Below, piece after piece: positions 16,474 through 31,723 of a stretch of DNA of 64,000 bases; within the stretch, counting starts at the first letter, position 1; every line of letters starts with the position of its first letter. The notes beneath the pieces are model-generated. The model was given only the letters and a program-made list of their open reading frames with translations, was not told where the DNA came from and did not search any database. The stretch is taken from the NCBI GenBank assembly GCA_030682375.1, contig JAUXOL010000004.1, positions 1-64,000 of the forward strand, read 5' to 3'. The position numbers were made by a program, and so were the translations under genes. This DNA is from Gallionella sp. Lineage in GTDB: Bacteria > Pseudomonadota > Gammaproteobacteria > Burkholderiales > Gallionellaceae.

Positions 16474-16507
16474 AAAGGGCAGGCCATCGCGGCCTGCCCT
16501 TTTCGTT
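16474..16507 (+). terminator. Terminator of the redox/YceI cluster
   Basis: A 12-bp stem (AAAGGGCAGGCC at 16474-16485 with its complement at 16491-16502) has an ATCGC loop and a T-rich tail. It separates the plus-strand cluster from mtfA on the minus strand, and its A-rich left arm could also act in the other direction. Confidence 0.9.
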
Positions 16508-16526
16508 TGGACGATAACCGCTGGAA

Positions 16527-17318
16527 TTAACGTGCAGCCACTTTGCCGCTTCGGTGCAGCCGCGCCAGCGGATCCTGCAGATAGAACAGCATCAGTTGCC
16601 GATACACCTCGGGATAGGCTTCGTGCAGCACATCCGGCGCTTCGAAGAAATATTCGGTGAGGACGGCGAAGAACTCGGCCGGGCTCTCGGCCGCATAGGG
16701 ATCGATCTGCGTCTCCTCGCCAAGATCCACGCGACGGCAGAGGTCGTCATAGGCGGACAGAAAGTTATCCGCCCAGGCCTGCGCATCCATGCCGGAGTGC
16801 AGCGGCGGACGGCCGTTCGCGTCGCCGCTCTTCATGTCCAGCTTGTGGGCGAACTCGTGGATGACGACGTTGAAGCCCTCGCCTTGACCCGAGTACTCCA
16901 CATCCTGCCAGGACAGCACCATGGGCCCGCCCTCCCAGGCTTCGCCGCTACGCGCATGACGGACATGGTGGACGACGCCGACTTCGTCCATCTGTTCGCC
17001 TTCATAGACGAACTCGGCCGGATAGACCACGATCTCGTTCCAGCCTTCGTACCAGCCGTAGCCCAGATTCAGCACCGGCAGCGCGGCGAAGGCGGCGATC
17101 GCGGTGGCCATGCCGGCATCAACCTCGGCACCGCCTGCGCCCGAGAACGCCTTGTCGGCCAGCAGCTTCATCGCCAATTCGCGCAGACGTCCCCTATCCT
17201 CCAGACTCAGCCCGTCGAACAGCGGCGACTCCATGAGCGCCTGCCAGGCGCGCTCGTCCAGCGCCAGGGAGTCGTTACCCTGTCCGAGCAGGCTGGCGAA
17301 CACCCCGGACCATCCCAT
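16527..17318 (-). CDS. mtfA: MtfA family zinc metallopeptidase
   Basis: About 263 residues. HEFAHKLD near 154-161 is the HEXXH zinc motif, and an acidic residue in ESPAEFFAVLTEYFFE downstream supplies the third ligand. In E. coli MtfA binds and inactivates the Mlc repressor, so affecting glucose PTS genes, and has aminopeptidase activity; its role in a bacterium without obvious PTS genes nearby is unclear. ATG 17318 overlaps the TGA of the upstream GGDEF gene by one base (TGATG), so the two are probably cotranscribed and coupled. Confidence 0.92.
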   Translation of the reverse strand: MGWSGVFASLLGQGNDSLALDERAWQALMESPLFDGLSLEDRGRLRELAMKLLADKAFSGAGGAEVDAGMATAIAAFAALPVLNLGYGWYEGWNEIVVYPAEFVYEGEQMDEVGVVHHVRHARSGEAWEGGPMVLSWQDVEYSGQGEGFNVVIHEFAHKLDMKSGDANGRPPLHSGMDAQAWADNFLSAYDDLCRRVDLGEETQIDPYAAESPAEFFAVLTEYFFEAPDVLHEAYPEVYRQLMLFYLQDPLARLHRSGKVAAR

Positions 17319-19216
17319 CACTGCTCGTCGGAATAGAAGCGGAAGGTGTTCTTGCCCGACGACTTCGCCTTGTACATCGCCTCGTCGGCATTATTGACCA
17401 GCGTGTCCTCGTCGCTCGCCTCTTCGGTGTAGCGGGCGATGCCGATGCTCATGCTGACGCGCACATCGCGCCCGTCGAGATCGAACGGCGCAGAGATAGC
17501 CTCGATGACCTTGCGAGCGACGATGGAGACATCGTCCTGCTGGTGAGTCTCGTTCAAAATGATCGTGAATTCGTCGCCGCCCAGGCGCGCGACCGAGTCG
17601 CTCCCGCGCACGCAACGGCGCAAGCGGGTCGCCACTTCCTTGAGCAATAGATCGCCGGAGGCATGGCCCAGCTTGTCGTTCACTTCCTTGAATCCGTCCA
17701 GGTCCATGTACAGCAAAGCCAGACCGACCTCGTTGCGCCGCGCCATCGACAATGCCTGGCGCAGCCGGTCATAGAACAGCGAGCGGTTCGCCAGGCCGGT
17801 CAATGTATCGTAATGCGCCAGATAGGCCATACGCTCTTCCATCTGTTCGCGCTCGGTGATGTCCTCGTTGGTGCCGACCATGCGCTGCGGCTTGCCGGAC
17901 TCGTCGAAGCACACCCTCGCTCTGGCGCGGATGATGCGGATCTGCCCATCCTTGCGTCGAATGTGGAAAATCATGTCGTAAGGGATATTACGCTCGACGG
18001 ATAACTGAACTGCCGCTTCGGCCTTGACGAGATCCTCCGGCAACAGACTGCTCTGCCAGGCCGAGTAGTGGGAAGAGAAGTCTCCGGGCGATATGCCGTA
18101 GATCGCAAACATCGAGTCGTCCCAGATCAGCCGCTGATTCGCCAGATCGTATTCCCACACCCCCACCCCGGCGGCTTCCGTCGCCAGCCGCAGACGCTCG
18201 GCGATCTTGCGCTGCTCTTCCTCCTGGCTGCCGATCAGCCGCAGGAATTCACGCTGGCGGCGTTGATAGAAGGCCAGCCCCAGCGATGAAGCCAGGATCA
18301 ATACGCCAAACATCGCGCTCTTGACGTACAGCTCGCGATACCAAGTATCGAATATCGCCGACAGATCACGCGTGGTTGCGATCACCAACGGCTTGTCCAT
18401 GTGCATCGCCTCGGGCCGAACCGTGCGCTGTGCCATCAACTGCTGCTTGCCCGTCGCATAAACCATGCCGCTCATCAGACTGACGCTCTTGCCGTCTTGC
18501 ATATGGCGGCTGAACATCGTGCCGGATCTGTCCAGGTCCATGCCGCCCCTGCCCTCCATCGCGGGGATCATCATGAACAGCTTGCCGTCGCCGTGGACCA
18601 TCGCCGTCCACATGTCCGGCGCATAGCGCACCGAGTCCATCAGCACCGAGAATTCATCGGGTTCCAGCGCGGCGGAAATCACGCCGGCGAACTTGCCGTC
18701 CGCATCGAAGATAGCGCGCGAAACGGACATCGTCAGCACGCCGAGCTGTGTGGTGAATGGCTGGCTAATGTACAGCGTGTCGGGGTGCGGATCGCGCAGC
18801 GGAGCCTGGAAATAGTCGCGATAGCGGTAATTCTGTCCGTCGATGTTCTTGCGGCTGGCCGCGATCGCATTGCCGTCGGCATCGAGGACCAGCAAGGTGC
18901 GCACGCCCGGCATCGCCTCGGTCAGGAACTTGAATCGCTGCTCTATCCGCGCCTGTCCGTCCCGCAACTTCATCCATTCGATCAGATCGTTGCGTGAACT
19001 CTCCAGGACCCGATTGATCGTGTCCAGCTGACGCACCAGATTCTGCTCCACGACATGGGCCTGTTGCGCCAGCTGCTTGCGCTCCTGAGCTTCGATGCGC
19101 GCATGCTCCTGATATATCTCCTGTGCGAGCAGCAGCCCGATCACCAACAACGCGATCCCCAGGATCAGCCATTGCGAGAAGAATGGCTGTCCTTTCAGAT
19201 GTTGCTCTTTCGTCAT
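17318..19216 (-). CDS. Membrane diguanylate cyclase: dCACHE - PAS - GGDEF
   Basis: 632 residues from ATG 19216; the longer frame adds 20 residues starting from a weaker codon. Transmembrane helices near 13-32 and 300-322 enclose a periplasmic dCACHE-type sensor domain. A PAS_3-like domain (LATEAAGVGVWEYD to the DITERE linker) leads to a GGDEF domain with active site RLGGDEF. RGSD five residues before it matches the RxxD inhibitory c-di-GMP site. It should make c-di-GMP in response to a small periplasmic ligand. It is coupled to mtfA downstream. Confidence 0.9.
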   Translation of the reverse strand: MTKEQHLKGQPFFSQWLILGIALLVIGLLLAQEIYQEHARIEAQERKQLAQQAHVVEQNLVRQLDTINRVLESSRNDLIEWMKLRDGQARIEQRFKFLTEAMPGVRTLLVLDADGNAIAASRKNIDGQNYRYRDYFQAPLRDPHPDTLYISQPFTTQLGVLTMSVSRAIFDADGKFAGVISAALEPDEFSVLMDSVRYAPDMWTAMVHGDGKLFMMIPAMEGRGGMDLDRSGTMFSRHMQDGKSVSLMSGMVYATGKQQLMAQRTVRPEAMHMDKPLVIATTRDLSAIFDTWYRELYVKSAMFGVLILASSLGLAFYQRRQREFLRLIGSQEEEQRKIAERLRLATEAAGVGVWEYDLANQRLIWDDSMFAIYGISPGDFSSHYSAWQSSLLPEDLVKAEAAVQLSVERNIPYDMIFHIRRKDGQIRIIRARARVCFDESGKPQRMVGTNEDITEREQMEERMAYLAHYDTLTGLANRSLFYDRLRQALSMARRNEVGLALLYMDLDGFKEVNDKLGHASGDLLLKEVATRLRRCVRGSDSVARLGGDEFTIILNETHQQDDVSIVARKVIEAISAPFDLDGRDVRVSMSIGIARYTEEASDEDTLVNNADEAMYKAKSSGKNTFRFYSDEQ

Positions 19217-19316
19217 GCCAAGTCCCTGCAGTGCGATTCGACAGCCGTCATTGTAAACGACGAAAACCGCCCACAAACATCATTCTGGCAGGACTCCCGC
19301 CAGAATAATCATGCGA

Positions 19317-20519
19317 TCACCAGCCCGATTCGCGCTCCGGGGTCGCGGTGATCTTGTGGATTGAGAGGTCTGCGCCGTTGAATTCCTCTTCCGCATCGAG
19401 GCGGATGCCGACCAGTTTCTTGATCACGCCGTACACCGCATAACCTCCGATGAAGGCGATCGCGATGCCCAGCAGGGTGCCGATCAGTTGCGACATCAAG
19501 CTGACGCCGCCCAAGCCGCCGAGTGCCTTCGCGCCGAAGATGCCGGCGGCGATGCCGCCCCATGCACCGCACAGGCCATGCAGCGGCCATACGCCGAGCA
19601 CATCGTCGATCTTCCAGCGGTTCTGGGTCAGCGTGAACATCACGACGAACAGGCCGCCGGCGACGCCGCCGGTGATCAACGCACCCAGCGGGTGCATCAG
19701 GTCGGACCCGGCACACACGGCAACGAGGCCTGCCAGCGGGCCGTTATGCACGAAACCGGGGTCGTTCTTGCCGACCCACAATGCGACCAGCGTGCCGCCT
19801 ACCATCGCCATCAGCGAGTTGACCGCGACCAGACCGCTGATGCCGCCTACGGTCTGCGCGCTCATCACGTTGAAGCCGAACCAGCCGACGGTGAGTATCC
19901 ATGCGCCCAAGGCCAGGAACGGGATGCTGGACGGCGGATGCGCGGAGATGCGGCCTTCCTTGGTGTAGCGACCGCGCCGAGCGCCGAGCAGCAGCACCGC
20001 GGCGAGGCCGATCCAGCCGCCCACCGCGTGCACCACCACGGAGCCGGCGAAGTCGTGGAAGCCAGCACCGAATGTGGCCTTCAGCCAGTCCTGAATACCG
20101 TAGGCGCCATTCCACGCAATGCCTTCGAAGAACGGATAAACGAAGCCGACCAGCATGAAGGTCGCGGCCAGTTGCGGGTTGAAGCGCGAACGCTCGGCGA
20201 TGCCGCCGGAGACGATAGCCGGGATCGCGGCGGCGAAGGTCATCAGGAAGAAGAACTTCACCAAGCCGTAGCCGTTCTGCTGCGCCAGCTGTTCTGCACC
20301 GACGAAGAAATGAACGCCGTAGGCGATGCCGTAGCCGATAAAGAAATATGCCAGCGTCGAGACAGCCAGGTCGCTGAGTATCTTCACCAACGCATTGACT
20401 TGGTTCTTCTTGCGCACGGTGCCCAGCTCCAGAAACGCGAAGCCAGCATGCATCGCCAGCACCATGATCGCGCCCAGCAGCACGAACAGCACGTCGCTTG
20501 CGGTCTTCAGCTCTTCCAT
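19317..20519 (-). CDS. amtB: Ammonium transporter (Amt family)
   Basis: 400 residues, about 11 transmembrane helices, strong AGGAGGAA ribosome site. The twin-His pore is present: His164 in FAGSVVVHAVGG and a His in VWPLHGLCGAWG. FVYPFFEGIAWNG resembles the family's periplasmic ammonium-recruitment region. Unlike E. coli AmtB there is no cleavable signal peptide, and no glnK/P-II gene is next to it. It brings NH4+ or NH3 into the cell when nitrogen is short. It is a single gene between the GGDEF gene and a repeat-bearing intergenic region. Confidence 0.94.
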   Translation of the reverse strand: MEELKTASDVLFVLLGAIMVLAMHAGFAFLELGTVRKKNQVNALVKILSDLAVSTLAYFFIGYGIAYGVHFFVGAEQLAQQNGYGLVKFFFLMTFAAAIPAIVSGGIAERSRFNPQLAATFMLVGFVYPFFEGIAWNGAYGIQDWLKATFGAGFHDFAGSVVVHAVGGWIGLAAVLLLGARRGRYTKEGRISAHPPSSIPFLALGAWILTVGWFGFNVMSAQTVGGISGLVAVNSLMAMVGGTLVALWVGKNDPGFVHNGPLAGLVAVCAGSDLMHPLGALITGGVAGGLFVVMFTLTQNRWKIDDVLGVWPLHGLCGAWGGIAAGIFGAKALGGLGGVSLMSQLIGTLLGIAIAFIGGYAVYGVIKKLVGIRLDAEEEFNGADLSIHKITATPERESGW

Positions 20520-20642
20520 CGATTCCTCCTATTGGTGCAAATCGCGATAACCATGCAGGAAGCATGCCAAGACGCCAAGTAACTGAAATTAAAGGAACAG
20601 GAAAACAAGAGACAAATACACCAGCCAGAAAGAAACCAAATT

Positions 20643-20812
20643 GGTGCGAGATTTTCAGGGTCGTGCGGCCTCGCGCACCGAAGAGGTGCGCAGGACCAAC
20701 AGCTCGCAAGATGGGTTGAGCCCTTCGACAAGCTCAGGACAGGCTTTGCGATACCCATCAAGCGCACCGCAAGGGTATCGGCTATCGCCTCCAACCCATC
20801 CTACAAAACTGC
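20643..20812. repeat. REP-like palindromic element in the amtB-uup intergenic region
   Basis: The 297-bp gap has no gene. GATGGGTTG at 20710-20718 faces CAACCCATC at 20792-20800. Between them lie CTTCGACAAGCTCAGGACAG and a second pair (ATACCCATC / GGGTATCG). GGTGCGAG near 20643 also pairs with CTCGCGCACC. The GACAAGCTCAGGACAGG core is a common interspersed motif in beta- and gammaproteobacteria. This family differs from the REP blocks at 48.2-49.9 kb. Confidence 0.6.
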
Positions 20813-20816
20813 ACGA

Positions 20817-22724
20817 TCAGACGGAACGCTGCTCCAGTTCTTCCCAGCGCGCCATCGCGGCCAGCACCTGCGCTTCGATCTCCTCGCTGCGCGCCTGCAA
20901 TTGTTTGGCGCGCTTGGGGTCGTTTCGGAACAGGCTGCCGTCGGCGAAATGCGCGGTGATTTCGATCTGTTCCTGCTCCAGCGCTTCGATGCGCTTGGGC
21001 AGTTCTTCCAGCTCGCGCGCATCCTTGTAGCTGAGCTTGCTCGCGACCTTGGGCTTCTCCGCCGGCGGTGCGGCGGGACGCGGCGGCGTGGCAACGGGCT
21101 TAGAGGCAGCGACCGATGCCTGATATTTCTGCACCCGCACCCAATCTTCGTAACCGCCGACGTATTCCATCAGCTTGCCGTCGCCCTCGAACGCGATCAC
21201 CTGCGTCACGACATTGTCGAGGAAAGCGCGGTCGTGGCTGACCAGAAACAGCGTGCCGTCGTAGTTGGCGAGCAACTCTTCCAGCAACTCCAGCGTCTCG
21301 ATGTCGAGGTCGTTGGTCGGCTCGTCCAGCACCAGCACGTTGGCCGGACGCGTGAACAACCGCGCCAGCAGCAGCCGGTTGCGTTCGCCGCCGGAACAGC
21401 TCTTCACCGGCGAACGCGCGCGCTCCGGCGCAAACAGGAAATCGCCGAGATAGCTGATGACATGCTTCTTCTGTCCGCCGATCTCGACGAAGTCCGCCCC
21501 CTGGCTGATGGTGTCGGCCAGCGTCGCTTCGTCGTCCAGCTGCTCGCGCAACTGATCGAAGTAAGCCACGGCTATCTTGGTGCCCAGCTTCACCGTACCG
21601 CTGTCCGGTTCCAGATCGCCGAGTATCATCTTCAGCAGCGTGCTCTTGCCCGCACCGTTAGGTCCCAGCAGGCCGATCTTGTCGCCGCGCTGAATGCGGC
21701 AAGAGAAGTTGTCGACGATCTTCTTCGCGCCGAACGACTTGCTGACATCGACCAGTTCCGCGACCAGCTTGCCGGAACGCTCGCCGGTCTCGACATTCAT
21801 CTCTACCTTGCCCTGCTTCTCGCGCCTTGCCGCGCGCTCGCGGCGCAGCTGTTCGAGACGCAGCACGCGACCTTCGTTGCGAGTACGCCGGGCCTTGACG
21901 CCCTGGCGTATCCACACCTCTTCCTGCGCCAGCACCTTGTCGAACTTGGCGTTGACCACAGCCTCGTCCGCCAGCATGCGTTCCTTGATCGCCTGATACG
22001 CGGAAAAATTGCCGGGGAAGCTCGCCAGCTTGCCGCGATCCAGCTCGACGATGCGGGTGGTGACGTTGTCGAGGAAGCGCCGGTCGTGGGTGACGAACAG
22101 CACCGCGCCGCGGAATTCGTTGAGCAGGCCTTCCAGCCATTCGATGGACGCAAAATCCAGATGGTTGGTTGGCTCGTCGAGAATCAGCACGTCGGGTGCC
22201 GCCACCAGCGCCTGCGCCAATGCGACGCGCTTGCGCTGCCCGCCGGACAGGCTGCCTACGCGGTCGTCGGGGTTCAGGTCGAGCTTGGCGATCGCGGTCT
22301 CGATGCGCGCCTGCACCGACCAACCGTCCTGCGCCTCGAGCTGAACCTGCAAATGCTGCATCTCTTCCAGCAACTTGTCGTAGTCCGCGTCCGGCTCAGA
22401 GAGTTGATGGGATACGAGGTGATAGTCGTGCAGCAGCTTCTGCAGCTTGCCCAGTCCCTTCGCCACCGCGTCGAACACCGAGTCGTCGGCATCCAGCACC
22501 GGCTCCTGGTTGACGAAACAAATGCGCGCAGTCGGCGCGCGCCACACCAGCCCGTCATCCAGATTCCCCTGCCCGGCTAGCACGCGCATCATGCTCGACT
22601 TGCCGCCGCCGTTACGCCCGATCAGGCCGACGCGCTCGCCCTCGTCGAGTTGGAAATCGGCGTGATCCAGCAGCGCGACGTGCCCGAAGGCGAGAGAGGC
22701 TTTGTCCAGCGTGACCAACGGCAT
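20817..22724 (-). CDS. uup: ABC-F family ATPase Uup
   Basis: 635 residues with two ATP-binding cassettes and no membrane part: Walker A GRNGGGKSS near 36-44 and GPNGAGKST in the second half, signatures LSGGQRKR and CSGGERNR, and Walker B LDEPTNHLD and LDEPTNDLD. The long P-site linker lies between them. A Pro/Ala-rich hinge and a C-terminal coiled coil (KLSYKDARELEELPKRIEAL) are the hallmark of Uup. ABC-F proteins act on ribosomes; Uup is also tied to precise transposon excision and replication intermediates. It starts within the stop region of the small membrane gene before it. Confidence 0.93.
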   Translation of the reverse strand: MPLVTLDKASLAFGHVALLDHADFQLDEGERVGLIGRNGGGKSSMMRVLAGQGNLDDGLVWRAPTARICFVNQEPVLDADDSVFDAVAKGLGKLQKLLHDYHLVSHQLSEPDADYDKLLEEMQHLQVQLEAQDGWSVQARIETAIAKLDLNPDDRVGSLSGGQRKRVALAQALVAAPDVLILDEPTNHLDFASIEWLEGLLNEFRGAVLFVTHDRRFLDNVTTRIVELDRGKLASFPGNFSAYQAIKERMLADEAVVNAKFDKVLAQEEVWIRQGVKARRTRNEGRVLRLEQLRRERAARREKQGKVEMNVETGERSGKLVAELVDVSKSFGAKKIVDNFSCRIQRGDKIGLLGPNGAGKSTLLKMILGDLEPDSGTVKLGTKIAVAYFDQLREQLDDEATLADTISQGADFVEIGGQKKHVISYLGDFLFAPERARSPVKSCSGGERNRLLLARLFTRPANVLVLDEPTNDLDIETLELLEELLANYDGTLFLVSHDRAFLDNVVTQVIAFEGDGKLMEYVGGYEDWVRVQKYQASVAASKPVATPPRPAAPPAEKPKVASKLSYKDARELEELPKRIEALEQEQIEITAHFADGSLFRNDPKRAKQLQARSEEIEAQVLAAMARWEELEQRSV

Positions 22725-23191
22725 TATTTATTCCCCGTCACTTCCTTCTCCGACGCTTGCTTTTCTGGCAACGAGGATTGATAGATGAACGAGAAACCAA
22801 CCGCCCAGCAAGCCATCACCCAGTAACCGAACGCGGTGGTGAACTGATTCAGCACCAGATGGGTGTTGTAATCGCTGATCGAAGATGCAAAGAACTGGAA
22901 CACGAACAGCGAAGCCGCCAGCACGTTGCCCAGCAGCACCGCGCGATGACCGAAACGGTAGCCGTTGCCCCCGACCTTGCCCTCCGGCGGCAGCGAACCG
23001 CGGAAGTGCAGCACCAGATACACCGTCATCAACAGCAGTAGCGCACCGACGATGCGCCCCGGAATATCGCCCTCGAACGTGGACACCCCCATCGCCTCCA
23101 GCAACACGCGCCCGACCGCCGCCACCCAGCCCATCGCCAGCGTCTGCGGGATGAAGAACCAAGCCAGAAATATATTGATGCGAGCCTGCAT
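22724..23191 (-). CDS. Small four-helix inner-membrane protein of unknown function
   Basis: 155 residues from ATG 23191, chosen for its AGAGGAAAG ribosome site; upstream in-frame codons add only a charged stretch. Four hydrophobic segments (about 5-22, 43-60, 85-105, 120-138) suggest a compact integral membrane protein. There is no recognisable motif or Cys/His pattern and I do not know the family. Its stop codon touches the uup start (one shared base), so it is cotranscribed and perhaps coupled with uup. Confidence 0.7.
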   Translation of the reverse strand: MQARINIFLAWFFIPQTLAMGWVAAVGRVLLEAMGVSTFEGDIPGRIVGALLLLMTVYLVLHFRGSLPPEGKVGGNGYRFGHRAVLLGNVLAASLFVFQFFASSISDYNTHLVLNQFTTAFGYWVMACWAVGFSFIYQSSLPEKQASEKEVTGNK

Positions 23192-23294
23192 GAGCTTTCC
23201 TCTTTGCGATATTTTTCGAATGGCGCGCATGATACCAGCCAACTCGTGTTCTGATTGCGGCGCATTTCCGCTAGAATGCGCGCCTGCATCAAGA

Positions 23295-23369
23295 GTCCTC
23301 GTAGTTAAATGGATATAACCGGCCCCTCCTAAGGGTCAATTAGTGGTTCGATTCCACTCGAGGACGCCA
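23295..23369 (+). tRNA. tRNA-Arg (anticodon CCU)
   Basis: Full cloverleaf: 7-bp acceptor GTCCTCG/CGAGGAC, D arm, anticodon stem GGCCC/GGGTC around the loop CTCCTAA (anticodon CCT, reading AGG), T arm AGTGG-TTCGATT-CCACT, and an encoded 3' CCA at 23367-23369. It stands alone between two minus-strand genes. tRNA-Arg(CCU) is a frequent integration site for islands, but no integrase is next to it here. Confidence 0.95.
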
Positions 23370-23463
23370 AGTTGAATTTCCTTCGCCCACCAAGCAAAAG
23401 AGCAACGAAAAAATAAACGGGATATAGCCATCACCTGCCGAGTTGTTGTCGGTGCGGCGCTGC

Positions 23464-24381
23464 TTAGCAGACCCGGTTTCGTCCTGCCTCTTTGGCCTGA
23501 TACAACTTTTCGTCTGCCAGCCTGAGCAACTCCGTTGGACTTGATTCCACACCCGGCGTAACACAGGCATACCCCACGCTCACCGTGACATAGGCCGAAA
23601 CACCGGAGTATTGGTGCTGAAGACGCAAGGCTTCGACATGACTGCGAAAGCGTTCGGCGATGTTGTGCGCACCTGCCGCGTCGGTTTCCGGCAACAGCAC
23701 CACAAATTCCTCCCCGCCATATCGGGCGACCAGATCGGAGGGACGCTCGATGGAATCTGCCAACGTGGCGGCCACTTTTTTCAAGCATTCGTCGCCGATA
23801 CCGTGCCCGTAGTTATCGTTGTAGAGCTTGAAGTAATCGATATCCGCCATGATGAGGGATATAGGCGCACTCGAACGCAGAGACCGTTTCCATTCGTTTT
23901 CCAAGGACTCATCGAAACGGCGGCGGTTGGAAATGTTGGTCAGGCCGTCGAGCATGGCCTGAGACTCCAGCAGATCCGTCTTTATCTTTAGATTGATGTG
24001 ATTGCGGACGCGTGCCGCAACGATAGGCAAATGGAAAGGCTTGGCGATGTAATCCACCGCGCCCAGTTTCAGGCCGTACTCCTCATCCACCGCATCGCTT
24101 TTTGCGGTGACGAATATCACCGGGACATTTTTCGTCTCGGGCGCTTGTTTCAAACGCCGGCAGACTTCATAGCCGTCCATCTCTGGCATCATCACATCCA
24201 GCAGGATCAGATCGGGAGCGCCCAGCTTGGCGATGACCTCGAAGGCGATCTTGCCGCTGCTTGCCACGCGGACGCGATACTCGGCACGCAAGGCTTCCGC
24301 CAGCACCTGAATGTTGGTCGGCGTGTCATCCACGATCAGGATGAGCGGTTTTTTTTCTTCATTTGGCATGGCATCACCCAT
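23464..24381 (-). CDS. Response regulator with GGDEF output (diguanylate cyclase)
   Basis: About 305 residues (ATG 24381; a GTG at 24390 would overlap the kinase stop, and ATG 24369 is also possible). REC domain: IVDD acidic pair, phospho-acceptor Asp in LILLDVMMPEMDG, and Lys in AKPF. The GGDEF domain follows with active site RYGGEEF and an RPSD inhibitory site five residues before it. This PleD/WspR-like layout makes c-di-GMP on phosphorylation. It directly follows the giant hybrid kinase (stop at 24387), which ends in an Hpt domain, so it is the natural receiver of that phosphorelay. Confidence 0.93.
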   Translation of the reverse strand: MGDAMPNEEKKPLILIVDDTPTNIQVLAEALRAEYRVRVASSGKIAFEVIAKLGAPDLILLDVMMPEMDGYEVCRRLKQAPETKNVPVIFVTAKSDAVDEEYGLKLGAVDYIAKPFHLPIVAARVRNHINLKIKTDLLESQAMLDGLTNISNRRRFDESLENEWKRSLRSSAPISLIMADIDYFKLYNDNYGHGIGDECLKKVAATLADSIERPSDLVARYGGEEFVVLLPETDAAGAHNIAERFRSHVEALRLQHQYSGVSAYVTVSVGYACVTPGVESSPTELLRLADEKLYQAKEAGRNRVC

Positions 24382-24386
24382 TGAAA

Positions 24387-30650
<6,264 letters not shown>

Positions 30651-30949
30651 TGCGTCACCTTTGATGAAAGCACACACAAGGCCAGCGAGGGTTGCGGCCT
30701 ACGGAAGAAGGGCGATAGCCACAGCAAAAACGCTTTCTCCATTTGCTATCCGGCGATGACTGGCTATTCTCTTGCGCCCGTGAATCGTATCACGAGGATA
30801 TCGTATGTATTTTCGCTTTTCTCGAAGCGTTGCTCATGGCCTGACACAGAGACCCGGACAATTTCCCTCCCGTATCTCCACACCCAAAAACAACCATGCT
30901 AGTATCGCGGCCATAAAAAACTAGAACTACATGTTTTGCAGGGAGCGAC
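30651..30949. other. Divergent intergenic region, no gene seen
   Basis: About 300 bp between the giant kinase and the diiron-protein gene. I see no convincing open frame, tRNA or strong hairpin. It must hold both divergent promoters, but no good -35/-10 pair stands out. CAGGGAGCGAC just before 30950 serves as ribosome site for the plus-strand gene. Confidence 0.5.
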
Positions 30950-31720
30950 ATGCGCAATATCGTCTTGTATGGTGATGAGAATCACAAATTCGTCCTATTG
31001 AACGAAAGCGAGCCTGGCGAGGAGGATGGCGTCAGGTCCAACCAGTATCTGGTGATGCACCGCGATTGCGGCGTGCTGCTCGATCCGGGCGGCTTCGGCG
31101 TGATGCCGCGCGTGCTGGCCGAAATGCTGCGCTACATCGCCCCGGACAAGCTGAAGGGCATCGTGCTGTCGCATCAGGACCCGGATATCGTCGGCGGCAT
31201 CTCGACCTGGCTGGAGATCACCGACGCGGAAGTTTACGTATCGCGCATCTGGACGCGCTTCCTCCCGCACTATGGCATCAGCGAGATGCACCGCTTCGTC
31301 GGCGTACCGGACGAAGGCATGCCCTACCCGGTCTGCCCCGGTTTCGATCTGCAGCTGCTGCCCGCGCACTTCCTGCATTCGGAGGGACAGATCAACGTCT
31401 ACGACCCGGTCGCCAAGATCCTGTTCACCGGCGACATCGGCGCGGCCATGATGCCGATGGACAAGGACTTCGCCTATGTCGACGACTTCGCCGCACACCT
31501 GCCGTATATCGAGGAATTCCACCGCCGCTATATGTGCTCCAACAAGGCTGCGCGGATGTGGGTCGATGCCGTCTCAGGGCTGGACATCGACATGATCGCC
31601 CCGCAACATGGTCCGGTGTATCGCGGCCAGGCCGCGCGCGACTTCCTCGCCTGGTTCAGGGAACTGCGCTGCGGCGTAGACCTGATGGTCAGCAGCGGAC
31701 ACTTCGAACAAGGCGCCTGA
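30950..31720 (+). CDS. Metallo-beta-lactamase-fold diiron protein (ODP/flavodiiron-like, no flavodoxin domain)
   Basis: 256 residues. The metal site follows the flavodiiron pattern: HQDPD at 75-79 (H-x-D-x-D, where most flavodiiron proteins have H-x-E-x-D), His143 in FLHSEG, Asp162 in FTGDIG, and His220 in PQHGP. The protein stops after the beta-lactamase domain, like the ODP oxygen-binding diiron proteins, which bind O2 and act as sensors. Only 3 bp separate it from the GGDEF-EAL gene, so a sensor role feeding c-di-GMP turnover is a reasonable inference. An O2 or NO reductase is the alternative, but no flavodoxin or rubredoxin partner is adjacent. Confidence 0.85.
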   Translation: MRNIVLYGDENHKFVLLNESEPGEEDGVRSNQYLVMHRDCGVLLDPGGFGVMPRVLAEMLRYIAPDKLKGIVLSHQDPDIVGGISTWLEITDAEVYVSRIWTRFLPHYGISEMHRFVGVPDEGMPYPVCPGFDLQLLPAHFLHSEGQINVYDPVAKILFTGDIGAAMMPMDKDFAYVDDFAAHLPYIEEFHRRYMCSNKAARMWVDAVSGLDIDMIAPQHGPVYRGQAARDFLAWFRELRCGVDLMVSSGHFEQGA

Positions 31721-31723
31721 AGC

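Noticed and set aside
23295-23369. Genomic island integrated at tRNA-Arg(CCU)
   Set aside because: This tRNA is a common attachment site, but no integrase, no repeated tRNA 3' end and no shift in composition is seen on either side.
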